DNA of 64,000 nt from Persicaria tinctoria (GCA_037127255.1 JBANSL010000018.1:13055175-13119174), one strand, 5' to 3'. Shown: positions 9,495 through 22,705, counted from the stretch's first letter. The notes: generated by a model from the sequence alone, not told the origin. A program made the numbers and translations.

Positions 9495-12400
9495 TCACTT
9501 GGTGTAGAGAACGTCTTCCCATGGGTGGCGGTAAAGTGGCTGCTTCAATCTCTTCTGGTCGAAGGTGTGCCTGAGATTTTAACCATGAACCAAGTTAGCT
9601 GTTAAGTTTTATCACAATATTTTCGGCTTTCATGGTGATACAGCTCAATTCAGTCTGACACAATTTAACTCACCCAATCAGACCAATTGACCGCGCCAGG
9701 ACAAAGAGTCCATTCAGGTACCCAATCTCAACAATCTCATCGATCTCTTGTTTGTTGAACATGCCACTTCCGGCAAGGAGATCCAAAAAGAGAGATCCGA
9801 TTGCACCGTCTACATTGAGGACGAGGTTGTTTGCCTTTGAGAGCGTGTAGGTTTCAACCTGAACAGCATACTCCATGTACTTGACAGACGGGAAATTCGT
9901 TCTGGCAAATAGCTGCAAAAGCTCTACCCTCTTGTCTCTATTGTCACCTCTCTTAATCCTTTTAGAACAAAGCATCCATCAGTTGGAGTAGAGATAAAAA
10001 TGAGCCAGTTGCAGAATGGGTGTATGTCTTTCTTTATCTCATTGGAAAAGGTAAGCAATGTGCAAATCTTTAGCATGGTACTGATTTTTTTATGCTAGTG
10101 AAGAGAAAAAAAATTACGAGGCCTGAGCAGCTATATTACCTGTGCCCAATTCCAGGGACACGAATCCCCTTCTTCTTCATGCTCTCAACAAACTCATATG
10201 GTGTTAAACCCTATTATTCAAAAGGAAAATTTAAGATCAGCTTTGGAGGAGATGAAAAAAAGGAAGGCCAAAAACTGGCTCAACTAGATACCGAAGTATA
10301 CCCTGTCATAAGCATCCTTGAAGTATCTAGCTGCATCATCAATAGCCCCACCAAACCGAGGACCAATTGTGAGCAAACCTGTGCCAGAATTTTGCTTTTT
10401 AGTGTTTGCATATATGTATGAACAAATTGTGAAATTCATATCATGTACTATCCAAATATCATGAATATCTCTAGAGCATTGTGATCAGAGAAACAAATGA
10501 AGGCTACACACCTGAGACAAGACTTGAGACAAGGTCCTTTCCAGCTCTTGCTGTCACTATAGTGTTATGAGCACCCGAGACGCAAGGACCATGGTCCGCA
10601 CACAGCATAACACATATCTGTTATAATAATAACTGATTAAATGAAAATCCAAATGCATGGTTTAGCTCACAAAAAATCATGGAAGGCCTATCAGAATAAC
10701 AAAAAATTCTGCGACCAGTACAAAGGGAAAAAAAGGTACAAGATCAAGAACTCCTCAGCAACTTACCTCAATAAACTTTGTACAGTAACGAGGAAGACTG
10801 CGTTTGAACCACAAAAGAGAGATAACATCCCCGACGCCATAACCTTGTTCAACAATGGATGACATTGGAACACCAGCATAGCATGGTTCCTCACCTGAAA
10901 AGGAAGGAGGGGAAAGATAAATGTATCATGTCACTGAATTTTCTCATTCTCCAAAGTCCAAAACACCTAAATGCGTGTCAATATGTGCAATCCAAACCAA
11001 ACCTCTATCATCAGAGATGGTTGAGATGATATGTGTTGGAGCTCGAACTTTTCCACTCTTGATTGCAGTATTAAGGTCCTCAGGGATCTGTGGTGGGGTA
11101 AATTCTTTAACGGGGGCAATTTTCCCTTCTTCCACCTGCCATGGACATGGTGAGATATCAGTACAGTACAGCATAAGAAGGGGAAAAACCGAAGCCTTGA
11201 AGATATATATGGTTCAATATATGAGGAAAGGTACCAGCTTTTGGAACGCTTCCTTAATAGCAGATTCGAAGGCTTCATAGGAAGTGGGAACAGTAGCCCC
11301 AGCTTCCTGCAGTGCTTGATTTTTGGCTTGTGCAGATTCCATTTCACCACCACTTTTTGCACCCTGATCAAATAAATTAACATAAGTTTAAAAAAAATGA
11401 TACAAAGTGGTAGATTATGGTGGGTAGTTACCAGCAACTTACTGCATGTCCAAATTGCACTTCTGACTTGAAGAGTCGGGCACATGTTCCACTAACCCAT
11501 GCAACCACTGGTTTATTGATCTTTCCTTGCTTCAGGGCTTCAACAAGGGAGTATTCATCTCTTCCACCAAGCTCTCCCAGAACGACAATCATTTTCACCT
11601 AAATCGTTGAAGTGGTTAACATAAAGATCTAGATCTAAAGGGAGAAAATGCAACATGAGACATAAACAGGGGCTAGTTAATCAAAACAGCAACAACTTCA
11701 ACAAATCATTAGGTAAAGCTAACTGATTATATACAAGTATTAATAATAGGCTTATTTTAGGAAAACTAGGCATCAAATATGGGTATGAACAGAGCCATCT
11801 CAGGTGTAAACTCTAGGAGAAGTGCACAGTAATAACTCTTTGCAGCACATAAATAAAAGTCAAATAGGTAATTGCTCACAAGTCACATCCCATAAAAATA
11901 CACACCTAACTGTTTGATGAAATTTTATTTTTATTATCATTCTTTTTTTACAAGGAAAAGTTTTGGCTGATGCCAACTTCTACAACATTGCCAACCAAAG
12001 GCATCCTTTCACATGATATGAGAACACTAAGTTTTGGGTGGTTATAGATACAATTCTGGGGGAGCGATTGGTGCAAGAAGGCAATTTTGTCGGCCACCGC
12101 ATTGATCCATCTATAAAGATGTGGGAAATTTTATTTATAAAGTCAGGTCAGTATGCCGGTATGGCCAAGAAGGAAATAATTATGATGAAACTGTTATCAA
12201 ACGTAAAATGGAATAGCTAAAACTACATACTAAAATTTAAGCAGACATGGATTAGATATAAAACTACCACATCTCAAAAGGTCAATTGCTTCTTCCAAAA
12301 AAAAGACCAAGGTGAAATACAGTAATAATATGAACATCAATTTTTTCACTCAACTAAGAGGCCCCCCACCCCCACAGCTTTAGCAAATGGCCAATTACAG

Positions 12401-15355
12401 GGTTAAGTAATTAGTCATGAGCTAAGGGCATCACTTGATTTTAAGGTCAAATTTATCACATAAATAAAGCTGATTCCCGTTTTTCATATCTCAACTCTTT
12501 CTCTCAATAACTTTCAACATGTGCAATATAATCAGCACTGCAGGAAATCTACCTGAGGGATGTTGTTGAACCGCAGAACATGATCTGAGAGAGTTGAGCC
12601 TGGGAAAACATCGCCTCCAATTGCAATACCTAAGATTGTGTTTTTTTTTTGTAGTTGTTGAGTTAGCATACAGTGTACAACCATGGCCCATGTGCCAAAT
12701 GCAGAACAATGCATAACATTAAGATCATTCTATTAGTAACTACCTTCATAAATACCATCTGTAACACGTGCAACTGTATTGTACATTTCATTTGACATTC
12801 CACCCTGCAGTAGTAAGGAAGTTAAGTATTAGTGTGAGCACATTTCAAGTGCAGTAAGAAAAGACCAGTGATATGCGATTCATGATGCTTAGGGTAGGAA
12901 GAGAAATACGTACAGATTTAGAAACAAATCCAACCGACCCAGGCCTGTAAAGCTTGCACTGAATGATATTATCGATTGTTCCAGCTGTGTCACCTATTCT
13001 GAAAGCACCCGCCTGAATGCCACCAACAGTAGCTGGACCAAGAACAACCTTCACATGACAAAATATATTCGGTAAAGTTGAGGTAAAAAAAAACGAATTT
13101 TGATCATTTATACTAAAGCAGCTAGATCAGAGCTTATATTACAATATTGAATGAACCTCATCTGCATATGAAACTATGATATCAAAATCACCTTGTTGTT
13201 TGCCCTTGCAAATGCAATCAACTGCTTGGTGTCTGCCTCAGGGACACCTTCTGCTATTATTGCAACAACTCTTATTGTTGGTTGTTTCAAAGCCGCCAAT
13301 GATGAAGCAGCAGCACTACATTTTTAGAAAATGGAAAACATATTTTAGAGAAGTTCTCTCTAGTTGAGGCCCCAAAATCTTCTTTTGTATATTACTAGTA
13401 TGAGGCTCCCGCCTTAGGCTCGGGTTGCTTAAAAATTTATCAATTTAAATGTGATAATATAGATTTATAAGTTGTAATTTTAACTACATGTTATAGGTTA
13501 TAAATTAGGAAATATAAAAATGATTTGAAAAAATAAAAATAATAAAATAAAGAGATGAATAATAATTAAAAATAATTATGATTTAAAACACATAGCATTT
13601 ATATATGATTTTATACTTGAATAGTGGGGTGGTTAGTCGGGGTGTGGTAATTAAAGTAATGGGGTGATTAGTAGGACAGTGAGGGTTGTGTAGAAAGGGA
13701 GTGGGTGAGGTGGTGAAATGACATGGATTAATTTACAACAAGGATGTTTTTTATTGGTTCATTTAATGACGGGGAAATAAGTGGTTGACGTGACATATTC
13801 CAGACTCCGCCAAGTGGAACAAAGGCTTCTGGTGATGCCATGTGAGATGAAAATAATTCAGATTTAATAGTAGTAATAGAAGATTGGTGGGTGACTAACC
13901 TTCTAAATGATGCAAAATTTATGAACACGTCAGCAGTAGGATGAGCAGCACAAGCCCCTTCAATGCTGCAAAAGGATTTATACCATAGTAACAAAAATTG
14001 TAGTCAGTTCTAAGACAAATATACAACTGTTGGTAAATCTCTGTAACCAACCAGCCAGTATGAAAATAATACAAATGGATGACCTCATTATAAATAAGCA
14101 ATTTTAAAATAGGTAACTGGATGACTTCATAATGATTCACCAAAAACTTAAAAAGGAGAGGCATATTAAAGTTGATGTAGTCGTATTAGCATGAGAAGCA
14201 GAGATAAAAGAAACATTATATATTTATAATCAGGTATTTGAAAAAGCATAAGAAATATTATCTTGATGGAAGCTAATATCATTCTTTACACATTAGATAT
14301 AATATTCCAGAAACGCTAAATCTAGCCCAATTGGAACGACAAATACATTCTTTACAATATCAAGAGTCATTATATTTTATTTCATTCCACCTTCTCGATA
14401 CTGTTGAAGACCTTTGGAAAATCTTTTCAAAGTTTTTGTATTGTCTTTCCTTAAATGCCATACATTGCTTTCCAGCAAAAACACTCCTCAATCAAACAAC
14501 AAAGTAAAGCTGTTTCTGATAGAGTGAATTATCATGCTCCTGAAAACAATCATTGACTAATAAAAACTCCAATTTTCCTACTTATTGATGCAAGCATCAT
14601 GCATTATTTGCATCCCAGACCCTCCACTGATTGATTGCAATTTCATTCTTGTTATTCAATAATAATAATCTACATTTTCATTGCCACGCATTCCTAATCT
14701 CAATATTTAGTGTCCTTGGAAAATTTTCACGTTCAACTTAATGAAAGCTACAAATCAGAAATTATTTCAGACTATAATACCGCCATTCAGTAGTTGTTAT
14801 AAAGGATTACATTTGCAATAGCAAAACCGTATTAGAGGTTTGAATCTAAAACTTCAAATCTCTTTTCATTTTGTATTTTCTTCATTCAACTTACTGTTTC
14901 AGATTGCAGTTTAAGATAATTAGGATTGAGATTAACATTACTGAACACCGTCTTCAAATGATAATTTATGATAGAGATGGCATCATATCAAATCCAACCA
15001 ATCAGGGGATAGAAGATCTAGAATGCTAGTATGAAGAGTGCATACGTTGGATGCACAGGGATTGCTATTTCTTCCTGACCGAAAAACAGTTTCTGAAATC
15101 CATCTGCACCTGGGTTGATGATTCCCGCAACTGATGGTGTCTCCCTTCCTAAACAAACAAAGTATACCAGATCATACTCCAGAGGAATAGGTGAAATACT
15201 TCACGGGGCCCTACACAGTAAGGTGAGAAAAGAAGGCAAGTGTAGCCCTACATACCACAAAGGAAGTCAAAATCAAGCATCCGCTGAATAGGGAGTTGTT
15301 TGTAGTTATAGAACAGTGCTTGTGTTGTCTTCGAGAAGAGCTGCCCGGTTGCCAT
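9495..15355 (-). CDS. ACLB: ATP-citrate lyase beta subunit (ACLB)
   Basis: Cytosolic ATP-citrate lyase makes acetyl-CoA and oxaloacetate from citrate, CoA and ATP; plants use separate ACLA and ACLB subunits, and ACLB carries the CoA-ligase and citrate-synthase-like halves. Sixteen exons read in phase for 608 residues, the usual ACLB length: 15355-15256, 15148-15046, 13965-13900, 13315-13192, 13048-12914, 12804-12744, 12629-12553, 11598-11443, 11363-11235, 11135-11003, 10894-10767, 10617-10512, 10378-10302, 10210-10140, 9958-9674, 9570-9495. Landmarks are [14 protein letters not shown] at the start, [13 protein letters not shown] (exon 5), the phosphohistidine motif [13 protein letters not shown] split across exons 8/9, [10 protein letters not shown] (exon 14) and LLAGSGMF (exon 15). 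All splice junctions are GT..AG and no lesion is seen. Intron 3 contains a Helitron. It lies head-to-tail with the PAS-Raf kinase gene. Confidence 0.96.
13395..13883 (-). mobile_element. Non-autonomous Helitron, 489 bp, in ACLB intron 3
   Basis: On the minus strand it starts TCTTCTATTACTACTATTAA, close to the plant Helitron 5' consensus (TC plus CTACTACTA). It ends with a short GC-rich hairpin (CCCG...CGGG) about 9 bases before a terminal CTAG. It lies between A (5') and T (3'), the Helitron insertion site, with no target duplication. The interior is AT-rich with no Rep/helicase coding. It occupies most of the intron between exons 3 and 4; its 5' end is 16 bp from the exon 3 donor at 13900. 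Confidence 0.8.
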
Positions 15356-16160
15356 GGTTTATACTCAAACAGGCCTGAGTACAAGGTATCACACTGCAAT
15401 TATTAGAAATAAGAAGCACATAAACCGATCACAAGCCAATTCGTGACGGATCCACCATCCATATTGATTTGCTAAGATGACTGAATTCTTTTCAAATCTC
15501 TCATGTAAAACTATGTTGATCACATTTTAGTATGGCAACGGATTTATTTGAAAAGCGATCATGTAGTCAGTTCGCTCAGCGTGGACTGCTAACGACTTGG
15601 ACAGAATTCAACTTCCAAAATCAAATTGGTCTCTTCAAATGCAATCAAAAGAATTTCTCAAAAGAAAAAACAGCTCAAATCAACGAAAGAAAAGTCAAGA
15701 ATCGGAATGTTAGAGAGAAACAGCTCCCACCTAACCCCTACCAGACGCAGAACCCCAGATCTCAACCTAATTAATAGTGTCCAGAAACATTTCAGCTACC
15801 ACAACTCCACCAAACACAGAAACAGAGGCATTTGCTCTCGACAGATCAAAACTAAAACCCAGGAAACGGAGAACTGACGAGGAAATCCAAATTCAGATCT
15901 GAGCATAGAACAATTCAGATCAAGCAAGGGGAGATAACGGAGAGTAGGTGGAGAAAGGAAAGGAGTGGAGAAATCTAACCAGAAGCAAAATAGGAGGAGC
16001 CTCGTAAAGATCGGGCGAGACAACAGAGGACGGCAATGGCGGAGTGTTTGGAGGGGCGGATTATATAGTTGTGTGGAGGAGGGAGGGGTAGGCGAAGGCG
16101 AGGAGGTTTCTCTCGCTGGTAGATAGATAGCTAGAGAGAGAGAGAGTGATGGTCACGTGC
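15356..16160 (-). promoter_or_regulatory. 5' leader (with likely leader intron) and promoter of ACLB
   Basis: A TATATAA box (minus strand, 16067-16061) predicts transcription starting near 16030. A CT-rich leader follows, then a plausible donor TTCTG|GTTAGA at 15980/15979 and acceptor TTGCAG at 15399-15394, giving a leader intron of about 590 bp before the ATG at 15355. A CACGTG G-box (16154) and a GA/CT repeat (16120-16147) lie upstream. The exact transcript start is inferred. Confidence 0.55.
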
Positions 16161-16164
16161 GTGG

Positions 16165-17010
16165 GCGCTGTCCTGTCAGTTAGCTCACAAGTTGTTGAAT
16201 CATCAGAATGGTTTTGCTTAAGTTTCACTATTTACAGAAAACTGCCCACACTAAGCTGTGTTTGGCCGCGAGGTTTTTTTTTTTTTTGGGAGTTTGGAGT
16301 ATTTTTGGAGGTGAATATTTTTTTTATATAAATTATAGAGATGTGAAAGTTGGAGATTTTTTTAAAATAATCTTGTAAATAAATTTAATGGTGTTTGAAT
16401 TGGTTGTGGTTAATGAGGTGTAGTTAGGGGTGGGTGTCCCATCTCATCGCATTAGATTGCCAGGTTGATCATGTCCGAAACTGTAGACATGTCAAACCTT
16501 TAAAGATGGACCTCCTCGATTATCCATTCACTCGATCAAAAGCAAAGTCTATCAATGCTGTTGTAGCTCTCCAATTGATCGATGTGCAAGATGAGAGCTT
16601 AAAGCTGGTCTACTAAATTGACAAAGTCAGACTTATTTCTTGGCGAAACGAGAAACTTCAAGTAAACGACACTGATGGTGGAAATTATAATAATTGAGTT
16701 TGTTTGTGGCTAAAACATAGCTAAGATGATCGTGTACACCAAAGAGTGTACGAGTAGCTGAATAAAAATGGAAAACGATTTCCTTACTATTGGGTCGAGC
16801 CAGTCGGCATAAGTCGATTTACCTAATATGTGGCTCTTGCAATGTTGGCTAAGTCACGTGCTCAGGGTTTACCTCCGAACGTGGGTTCCTCGTCATTAAA
16901 AAAAACAATTTGCTTGTGTGGTAGACTCGTGTCGTCAATATAATTGATTTGATCGAGACCCATATGTCACGACTCTTTTAGCACAGGGGCATAAAATGGT
17001 ATTCTGTTCA
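16165..17010. other. Intergenic, degraded repeat, no gene
   Basis: No supportable gene. The frame at 16434-16616 ends in a TRSKAKSIN-like stretch reminiscent of the end of a Ty3/gypsy gag, and the following 300 bases look like LTR or 3' debris, but this is too weak to call. The reverse strand shows nothing. Confidence 0.3.
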
Positions 17011-17016
17011 TTTAAA

Positions 17017-17185
17017 AAACATATTTCAAAATATAGGTCGTTTTACTTTTTTGACACGTTTTTTCAATAAAAGTATGATATTATTTTTAAAACTAATAGA
17101 AAAGTTAATGTTTTATAGAGTTTTTAGGTTCTTAAAAAATATGTCAAAAAGTAAAACGACTTATATTTTGAGACGAAGGTAGTAT
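17017..17185. mobile_element. Stowaway-like MITE (partly degraded)
   Basis: The inverted arms TCAAAATATAGGTCGTTTTAC (about 17025-17045) and GTAAAACGACTTATATTTTGA (about 17151-17171) are near-perfect reverse complements, enclosing an AT-rich hairpin. The right end ...GAAGGTAGTA resembles the other Stowaway copies here. No coding. Confidence 0.6.
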
Positions 17186-18150
17186 GTCACTTTATTATTC
17201 CTACACCTTTGAAAGAGTTAAAATTTATCTACATTATATACATATTTTTTAAATAATATTATACTTGTTAGTAATAAATATAAAATTATTTTTAAAACTT
17301 ATGATATTTAATATAATTTTTTATCAAAAAATGCATATAAATAATAAATGCAATATTTTCTAAAAATGGAGGTGTTTCTCCATGCTATTGAAACTTGTAG
17401 TAAATATTTTCAAACTTGACGACTGTTTTACTCGACTCTATATTTATTTAAATTCTGGATTTCAAAAAAAAAATATTAAATTCAATTATGGGCATGTGGA
17501 AAATATATACAAGTGTGGACTTCCATGGCTTGAACTTTGAAGTCTTTGGATATTTGCTATATATACTAGAGTTGTATGTTTTTTACCCTTACTTATTAAT
17601 ATAAAATTATAAGAAAGTAATTACTCAACCTACTCTCATTTATTATTTATAATGATGATAAAAACTATATAAAATATATTTTTTAATAATTTTTTAACAA
17701 CTTCATAGTATTAATAGTTATTACGAAATACTTAAAAAAAAAGAATAGTTTTTAATTTTTTTTTAGTTTTTTATGTGAATAATAAACGACATATTTTAAT
17801 TATAGATAAGATATAAAACAACCACAAAATGACTAAATGAGTCATGTTAACTAGTCAAACAAGTCCTTCCATTCCATAGACCAACATCCCTTACATTTGG
17901 AGAAAAATCGTAAAGGCGGGGGAAATCAAAATTGTCAAGTTCAAGCAGCCATCCTCATGGAAATTCAGCAATTCACGTGTCTAAGTTCACTTTAACGCGC
18001 CACCGATGTGTTGGAATGTAGTTGTCTCACAACATAAATATTACTGTAAAATTATTTAAATAACATATAAGGTTGGTGAACTACTTCTCTCATTTAGTGA
18101 CGATTGTAAAAGTTACTAGAGATGGGGTGAAATTTACCTTCGAAATTATT
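17186..18150. other. AT-rich intergenic stretch, no gene
   Basis: Low-complexity AT-rich DNA without coding potential, RNA gene or recognisable element on either strand. Confidence 0.4.
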
Positions 18151-18248
18151 ATTTTTCCTCAGTATATATAATGAAGAATTTTTTAAAAAAACAATATTGA
18201 AAGAAAACTAATTGTAGTATAAATATGATATTTTATTACAAAACTACA

Positions 18249-18348
18249 TAAAATCTTATTTGTTTTAATTATTTTTTTTCACAATTTAATGTTTATTACT
18301 AATAGGTATTAAATTATAAAAAAAATAATTAAAACAAATAAGATTTTA
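18249..18348. repeat. Long near-perfect palindrome in a truncated MITE
   Basis: Two arms of about 41 bases (18249-18290 and 18308-18348) are reverse complements with two or three mismatches around a 17-base loop. The flank to the right (GTCGTTTATTTTCGACTAGATAGTAC) resembles a Stowaway end and no matching left end is seen, so this is probably the core of a MITE that lost one terminus. Confidence 0.65.
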
Positions 18349-18399
18349 TATAGTCTTTAGCTTCTAAAACTATGTCGTTTATTTTCGACTAGATAGTAC

Positions 18400-19728
18400 T
18401 TTATGAGGGTGGTTTCCTTTAAATTACGGTTAAGAAAACTGTTTACTCGCACAAACTGTTTGATTAGTGACCAGTGGGCCGATCATATATGTAATATATG
18501 TGTATTGTAGTACACAACTGACCTTTAATTTTGACCGTTAGAAATATTTTGCCGACCGATTTGTAGTGGAGTATATATGATATGATGAATGGTCGAGGTA
18601 TTGGAGAGATAAGGCGGGCTTGACTAAACCATTCCAACAATATATTTTTCAATTCACACTCAGCAGCTAAATCATTTAATTAATTTAACACGATGATGTA
18701 CGTACAGCCCAAGAACATAGAATTTATTTCGATCTACTACTGATCAGTCAACAATCCCTCCTGGCCAATGATCTATTAGCCTAGGCTAGCTAGTACGTGA
18801 AAAAAAAAAGTGATTTTTTTATAAAAAAAATAGACAAACTTATAATTCGAGAGGCTGATGAATTAAAAGACGGATTAACCGTCAATATACAACATACTAA
18901 AAGGAATAGAGGTGATTATTTGCATAAGTAGGAGTGGGCTGATCCAACCTATCCTATTTGTTAAGAAATAAAATATGTAAAAGTTTGATAATAAGTTTGA
19001 TGGTTGAGTTAACTTGAGTATCTTTCATTTCTCCTCTTGATAATATTTACACCCAAAAAATTTACTATATACACAACACCCTGCTCCTCTGTAGTCACAC
19101 GTCTGTGACTCAAGAGGAGCATGGTCTATTTTTAAAAAATATAAAAAAAAATGGAATGTGTGGTGTAGATAGTAAAATTTTGGTTGTATAAATCACTTCC
19201 TTTATTATATTTGGGTTCAAATCTCTATCGCTATATATTTTTCTACTTTTATCCTTTTACTCATTTACTAAATGTTTTAATTTTATAGAAGAATTTAGCC
19301 AAAATCTTAAAATTTTTTCTTGCTCCATCCTTATGAGTGAGTCTATATGAATTAGTTAATAACTAGCAACTCAGATCTACGTACAATCTCTAGCTTTCTC
19401 ATACTATACATTTATGATTTATGATATTCAAATGTCTAGATCGAAACACAATTAATTAACGAAAAACAAGTAGAGAATATGAGAGTTTATTTGCAAGGTT
19501 AGGTCAAATATATATCGGGTTATAAATCCACTAACTCAAAAGTATTACAATTCATAACGAACAAACATGCCACAAAATATGCAAGTAAACGAAGCAACAA
19601 TAAAAGGAAAGGGAAGAAGATTTTCCACAACCTAACACAACAGTGAGGATCACCATCGTAGACCATCAAGCGTCTCTGGAGAAGACCAACAAGGACCGAG
19701 GAACCTAGCTTCACTCTCGTAGAGCTGC
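18400..19728. other. AT-rich intergenic stretch, no gene
   Basis: Nothing coding is supported. A short palindromic segment at 19090-19130 (CTCCTCTGTAGTCACACG / CTGTGACTCAAGAGGAG) and general AT richness are all that can be seen. Confidence 0.4.
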
Positions 19729-19731
19729 GAT

Positions 19732-19850
19732 CACTACAAGAAATTATGCTAAAAAGCGACGCTATGCTTTCGACGCTTTTATCAAGCGTCGATAAGTACG
19801 TTCCATTTTCGACACTTTTATGTGTCGGAAATATTCTCGACGTCAAGGGG
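19732..19850. repeat. Left subterminal repeats of the CACTA element
   Basis: AGCGACGC, TTCGACGCTTTT, AAGCGTCGATA and TCTCGACGTC occur within 120 bases. These are short binding-site-like motifs in both orientations. Confidence 0.7.
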
Positions 19851-19859
19851 TGTCAAGAA

Positions 19860-20480
19860 TGGCTTAATAAGAAAGAGATCGAGCTGAGACGCGCTTTTGT
19901 ATATCAATGTTAATGTTAGGGTTTCTTCTTGAACCCAACCGCCCCTTCCCTTCCCCTCCCAATCTCGCATATCTTCACTGTCACCAGCTCACCGCCTATC
20001 TCATCGGTGACCCCGACCTCCTCCTAGATGTCGTGTCCGCCAGTTCCTGAGCAATTGACCTCAAACATCCCTACGAAATCGCGTTCGTGAATCGCTAGAC
20101 ACTTCTCATCCCTATATTTCGATATCTCGCTCTCTTCTACTATTTTTGAGTTGCTGAACCCTATTGAGCTTCGAAGTTCTTCGCGAAATCGCTGATTTCT
20201 TCGCGAAATCGTTGATTACCTGTCTAGCAATCACCGGCCTTCTCGAAGCGGCTTGAAGCATATTCATCGATTTCTCTCACATGTAAGGTTTTCACATCTT
20301 CGAAATGTCTTCAATTTTGCCTCTTCTTTCTCTTCGTTTCCTCTATGGTTGCAAAATGGTGATAATATCGAAAATCGATTCAATTTTTGTGACATTTCTG
20401 CTCAAATCACCTCAAATTCGCAGTTTATTTCATTTTGTTTGAGATGTGAATGTTAACTTTGTTACTCTTTCCTGTTTGTT
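19860..20480 (+). other. Gene-leader-like sequence at the left end of the CACTA cargo
   Basis: C/T-rich sequence beginning AGGGTTTCTTCTTGAACCC resembles a plant 5' UTR and first exon. No frame can be assigned with confidence. It includes a short direct repeat, TTCGCGAAATCG, at about 20180 and 20200. Confidence 0.35.
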
Positions 20481-21024
20481 TATTATACGCAGGAATTGAA
20501 GCATGCGAGAGTGTTTCAGCTTATGTGGCTTCAATTGTTCCGATTTACATCTGAGGTTTGTTTTTCTCTAACTCATATTTGTCTCCAGTATGAACATTTC
20601 GCAATGTTAGGGAGCAGAAATGGTAGAGAAATTGGTTTGTTGTAATTTCATACATTTTGAAACTATATACTCAATAACTGGTGCCAAAATCACTATCCTA
20701 TACTATTTATTTTGATACTAAAATATATGACCATGGGCGAAACTTTAGTTAAAAGGATGAAAGAATATAGCTCAAGGAATGGTGGCAAATATGTGTCTGT
20801 TCATCTTTGATTTGAGGAGGTTAGACATCATTCCCATGTTTCGTTACTAGAGAAAAATGATAAAGAATTCGATCTCCATATGAGATTTCTGGATGCAAAT
20901 CTAGTTACTTTTGGACATTATTTTCAATTATCTTTACTTAATTTTTCATAGTCTGTAGGCTTAGGCATACCCGTGTATCTCAAGGCTGAGCAGACACTTC
21001 AATGGGGGGCTCTTAGATGGTGAA

Positions 21025-22705
21025 ATGGCGAATGCAGAACAAAGCAAACCTCGGAGAGCATGGACCGAGGTTGACGAAGCTGCAAAGCGGGTAATGCTGT
21101 CTGTAAATATTTTTCTAGAAGACCGCAACTCTTCAGCTGGTCCAGCACTAAAGCCTAAATTTTGTTTCTGGTCTTGCTATTACGTGGAATGTCCACTTTG
21201 CTTTGCTGATATTTCCCATCTAAGATTGCAAAGAAAAGATATTTCTATGAGTTTTTAACCTTGAGAAAACCAAAACCATGTTTTAACTGTTGATTAGGAC
21301 TTTCCATCTGTTGTACTAGTCTACGCATAAAGCCCTTTTATTGGCTTAGTTGCTACCAGTTTTTCTAGCTGATGTTGGTGAATATACCTCTTTAGTCCTT
21401 TCTAATTCATACTTGTCCATTTCTTTAGGTTTCTGTCAATATAAAATAAAAGCTTTCTGCTGCTACAGAGGAGGTATACATGCTAAATGTGATTCTACTG
21501 TGTTATTGTTTTCTGGAAATTCACTTTTACCTACTATTTCAACTCTTTGTTAGGTCAAAGAATCAAAGAGACTTTTGAGATTGGCAAGCAAGAGTCTTCA
21601 TCATCCTCATATAGTTCAGCTGATTCAAAAGCCGACACAAAATCTTCAGATAGGGACACTGACACAAAAGCTGAAACCAATGCAACATCTAGTGAAGGAA
21701 GCCAACAGTTTGTTCCTAGTGATGAAACAATATTTGGTAAATTAAAATCTGAGTTTTCTGTTGCCACTCCCAAAGTTTCTTCCGCATTTCATAAAATAAG
21801 GGAAACAAAGGTTGTGGACTATGCCAAGATGGTTGACATTTTCAAGGATGAACTAACTGGAAAGCCAAAACGAAGGAAACCAGTCCATCATCGACAATAG
21901 AAACAAGTGATAGAACTGAAGTTGTCTTGTACCCTCTAAACAATCCAGATGAAGTAAGATGTGGGAAGAGTTTAAAAATAAAGTGATAATGTTCCGAATT
22001 TTCTATCATACCAGTCCATCATCGACCATAGAAACAGGTAGTATCACTTTACATACTTAGTGAAACTAACTCAATAACCTGTTTCTAAATTTATATTTAT
22101 CAGTTGGCAGAGGATATTCAAGAAAGATGGGATACTAGTGATAGTCCAGTGGTTCACAAAATTCAAGAGTAAGTGATTATTTTATCTGTTTTCTTATTTT
22201 AACTTTCTGAATGCACTTATATTTGTCAAACAATTGAGATTTGCATTTATTTTCATTCTATGCCTATTGTGACAGTTTGAATGATAAAGTATTTGGTGAA
22301 AGCGCTACTGCACTGTCATTCAAAGAAATACGTAGACGTGATCTGTGAGCTTTCTTACTATAAATGTTCCCTGCTCAATTGATTTTTTTTGTCTAATCAC
22401 ATTTTTAATTACTTACTTTCTTATGTGCTAGTTCCTTTTCATTGTCTGACTTTGTGGCTGAAGTTCAAGAAGTCATCAAGCCTATTTTGAAAGTACATTT
22501 TAAAGTAAATCCTTAACTTTTGTCTCATCTGTCTGCCCTGCTACTCCTTTGTTCTAAAATGAACATCCGTGATGAATCTTCCTTGTTATTTTTTTTACTA
22601 GGAGGATGATAAAAACTTAAAGAGGTATTGCAGCCATGAAGTTATTGAATGTTGTCTAGCAGAACATAAAGCCTACGAAAGCCAGGGCACTTTCTTCGAA
22701 AACAA
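21025..22705 (+). pseudogene. TIM44: Captured TIM44 gene fragment (mitochondrial import motor subunit)
   Basis: Six exon-like blocks on plus read as parts of plant TIM44, the matrix protein that tethers mtHsp70 to the TIM23 channel: about 21025-21090 (RRAWTEVDEAAKR), 21554-21953 (IKETFEIGKQE, FGKLKSEFSV), 22104-22168 (RWDTSDSPVVHKIQ), 22276-22344 (DKVFGESATALSFKEIRRRD), 22432-22504 (FSLSDFVAEVQEVIKPIL) and 22602-22705 ([28 protein letters not shown]). GT..AG introns are kept, so it was captured from genomic DNA. The mitochondrial presequence and the last part of the C-terminal domain are missing, and the frame shifts near 21880. The parent gene is not in this window. It lies entirely inside the CACTA element. 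Confidence 0.85.

Noticed and set aside
16434..16616. Possible Ty3/gypsy gag remnant
   Set aside because: Only a TRSKAKSIN-like word supports it; no LTR, protease or RT is nearby.
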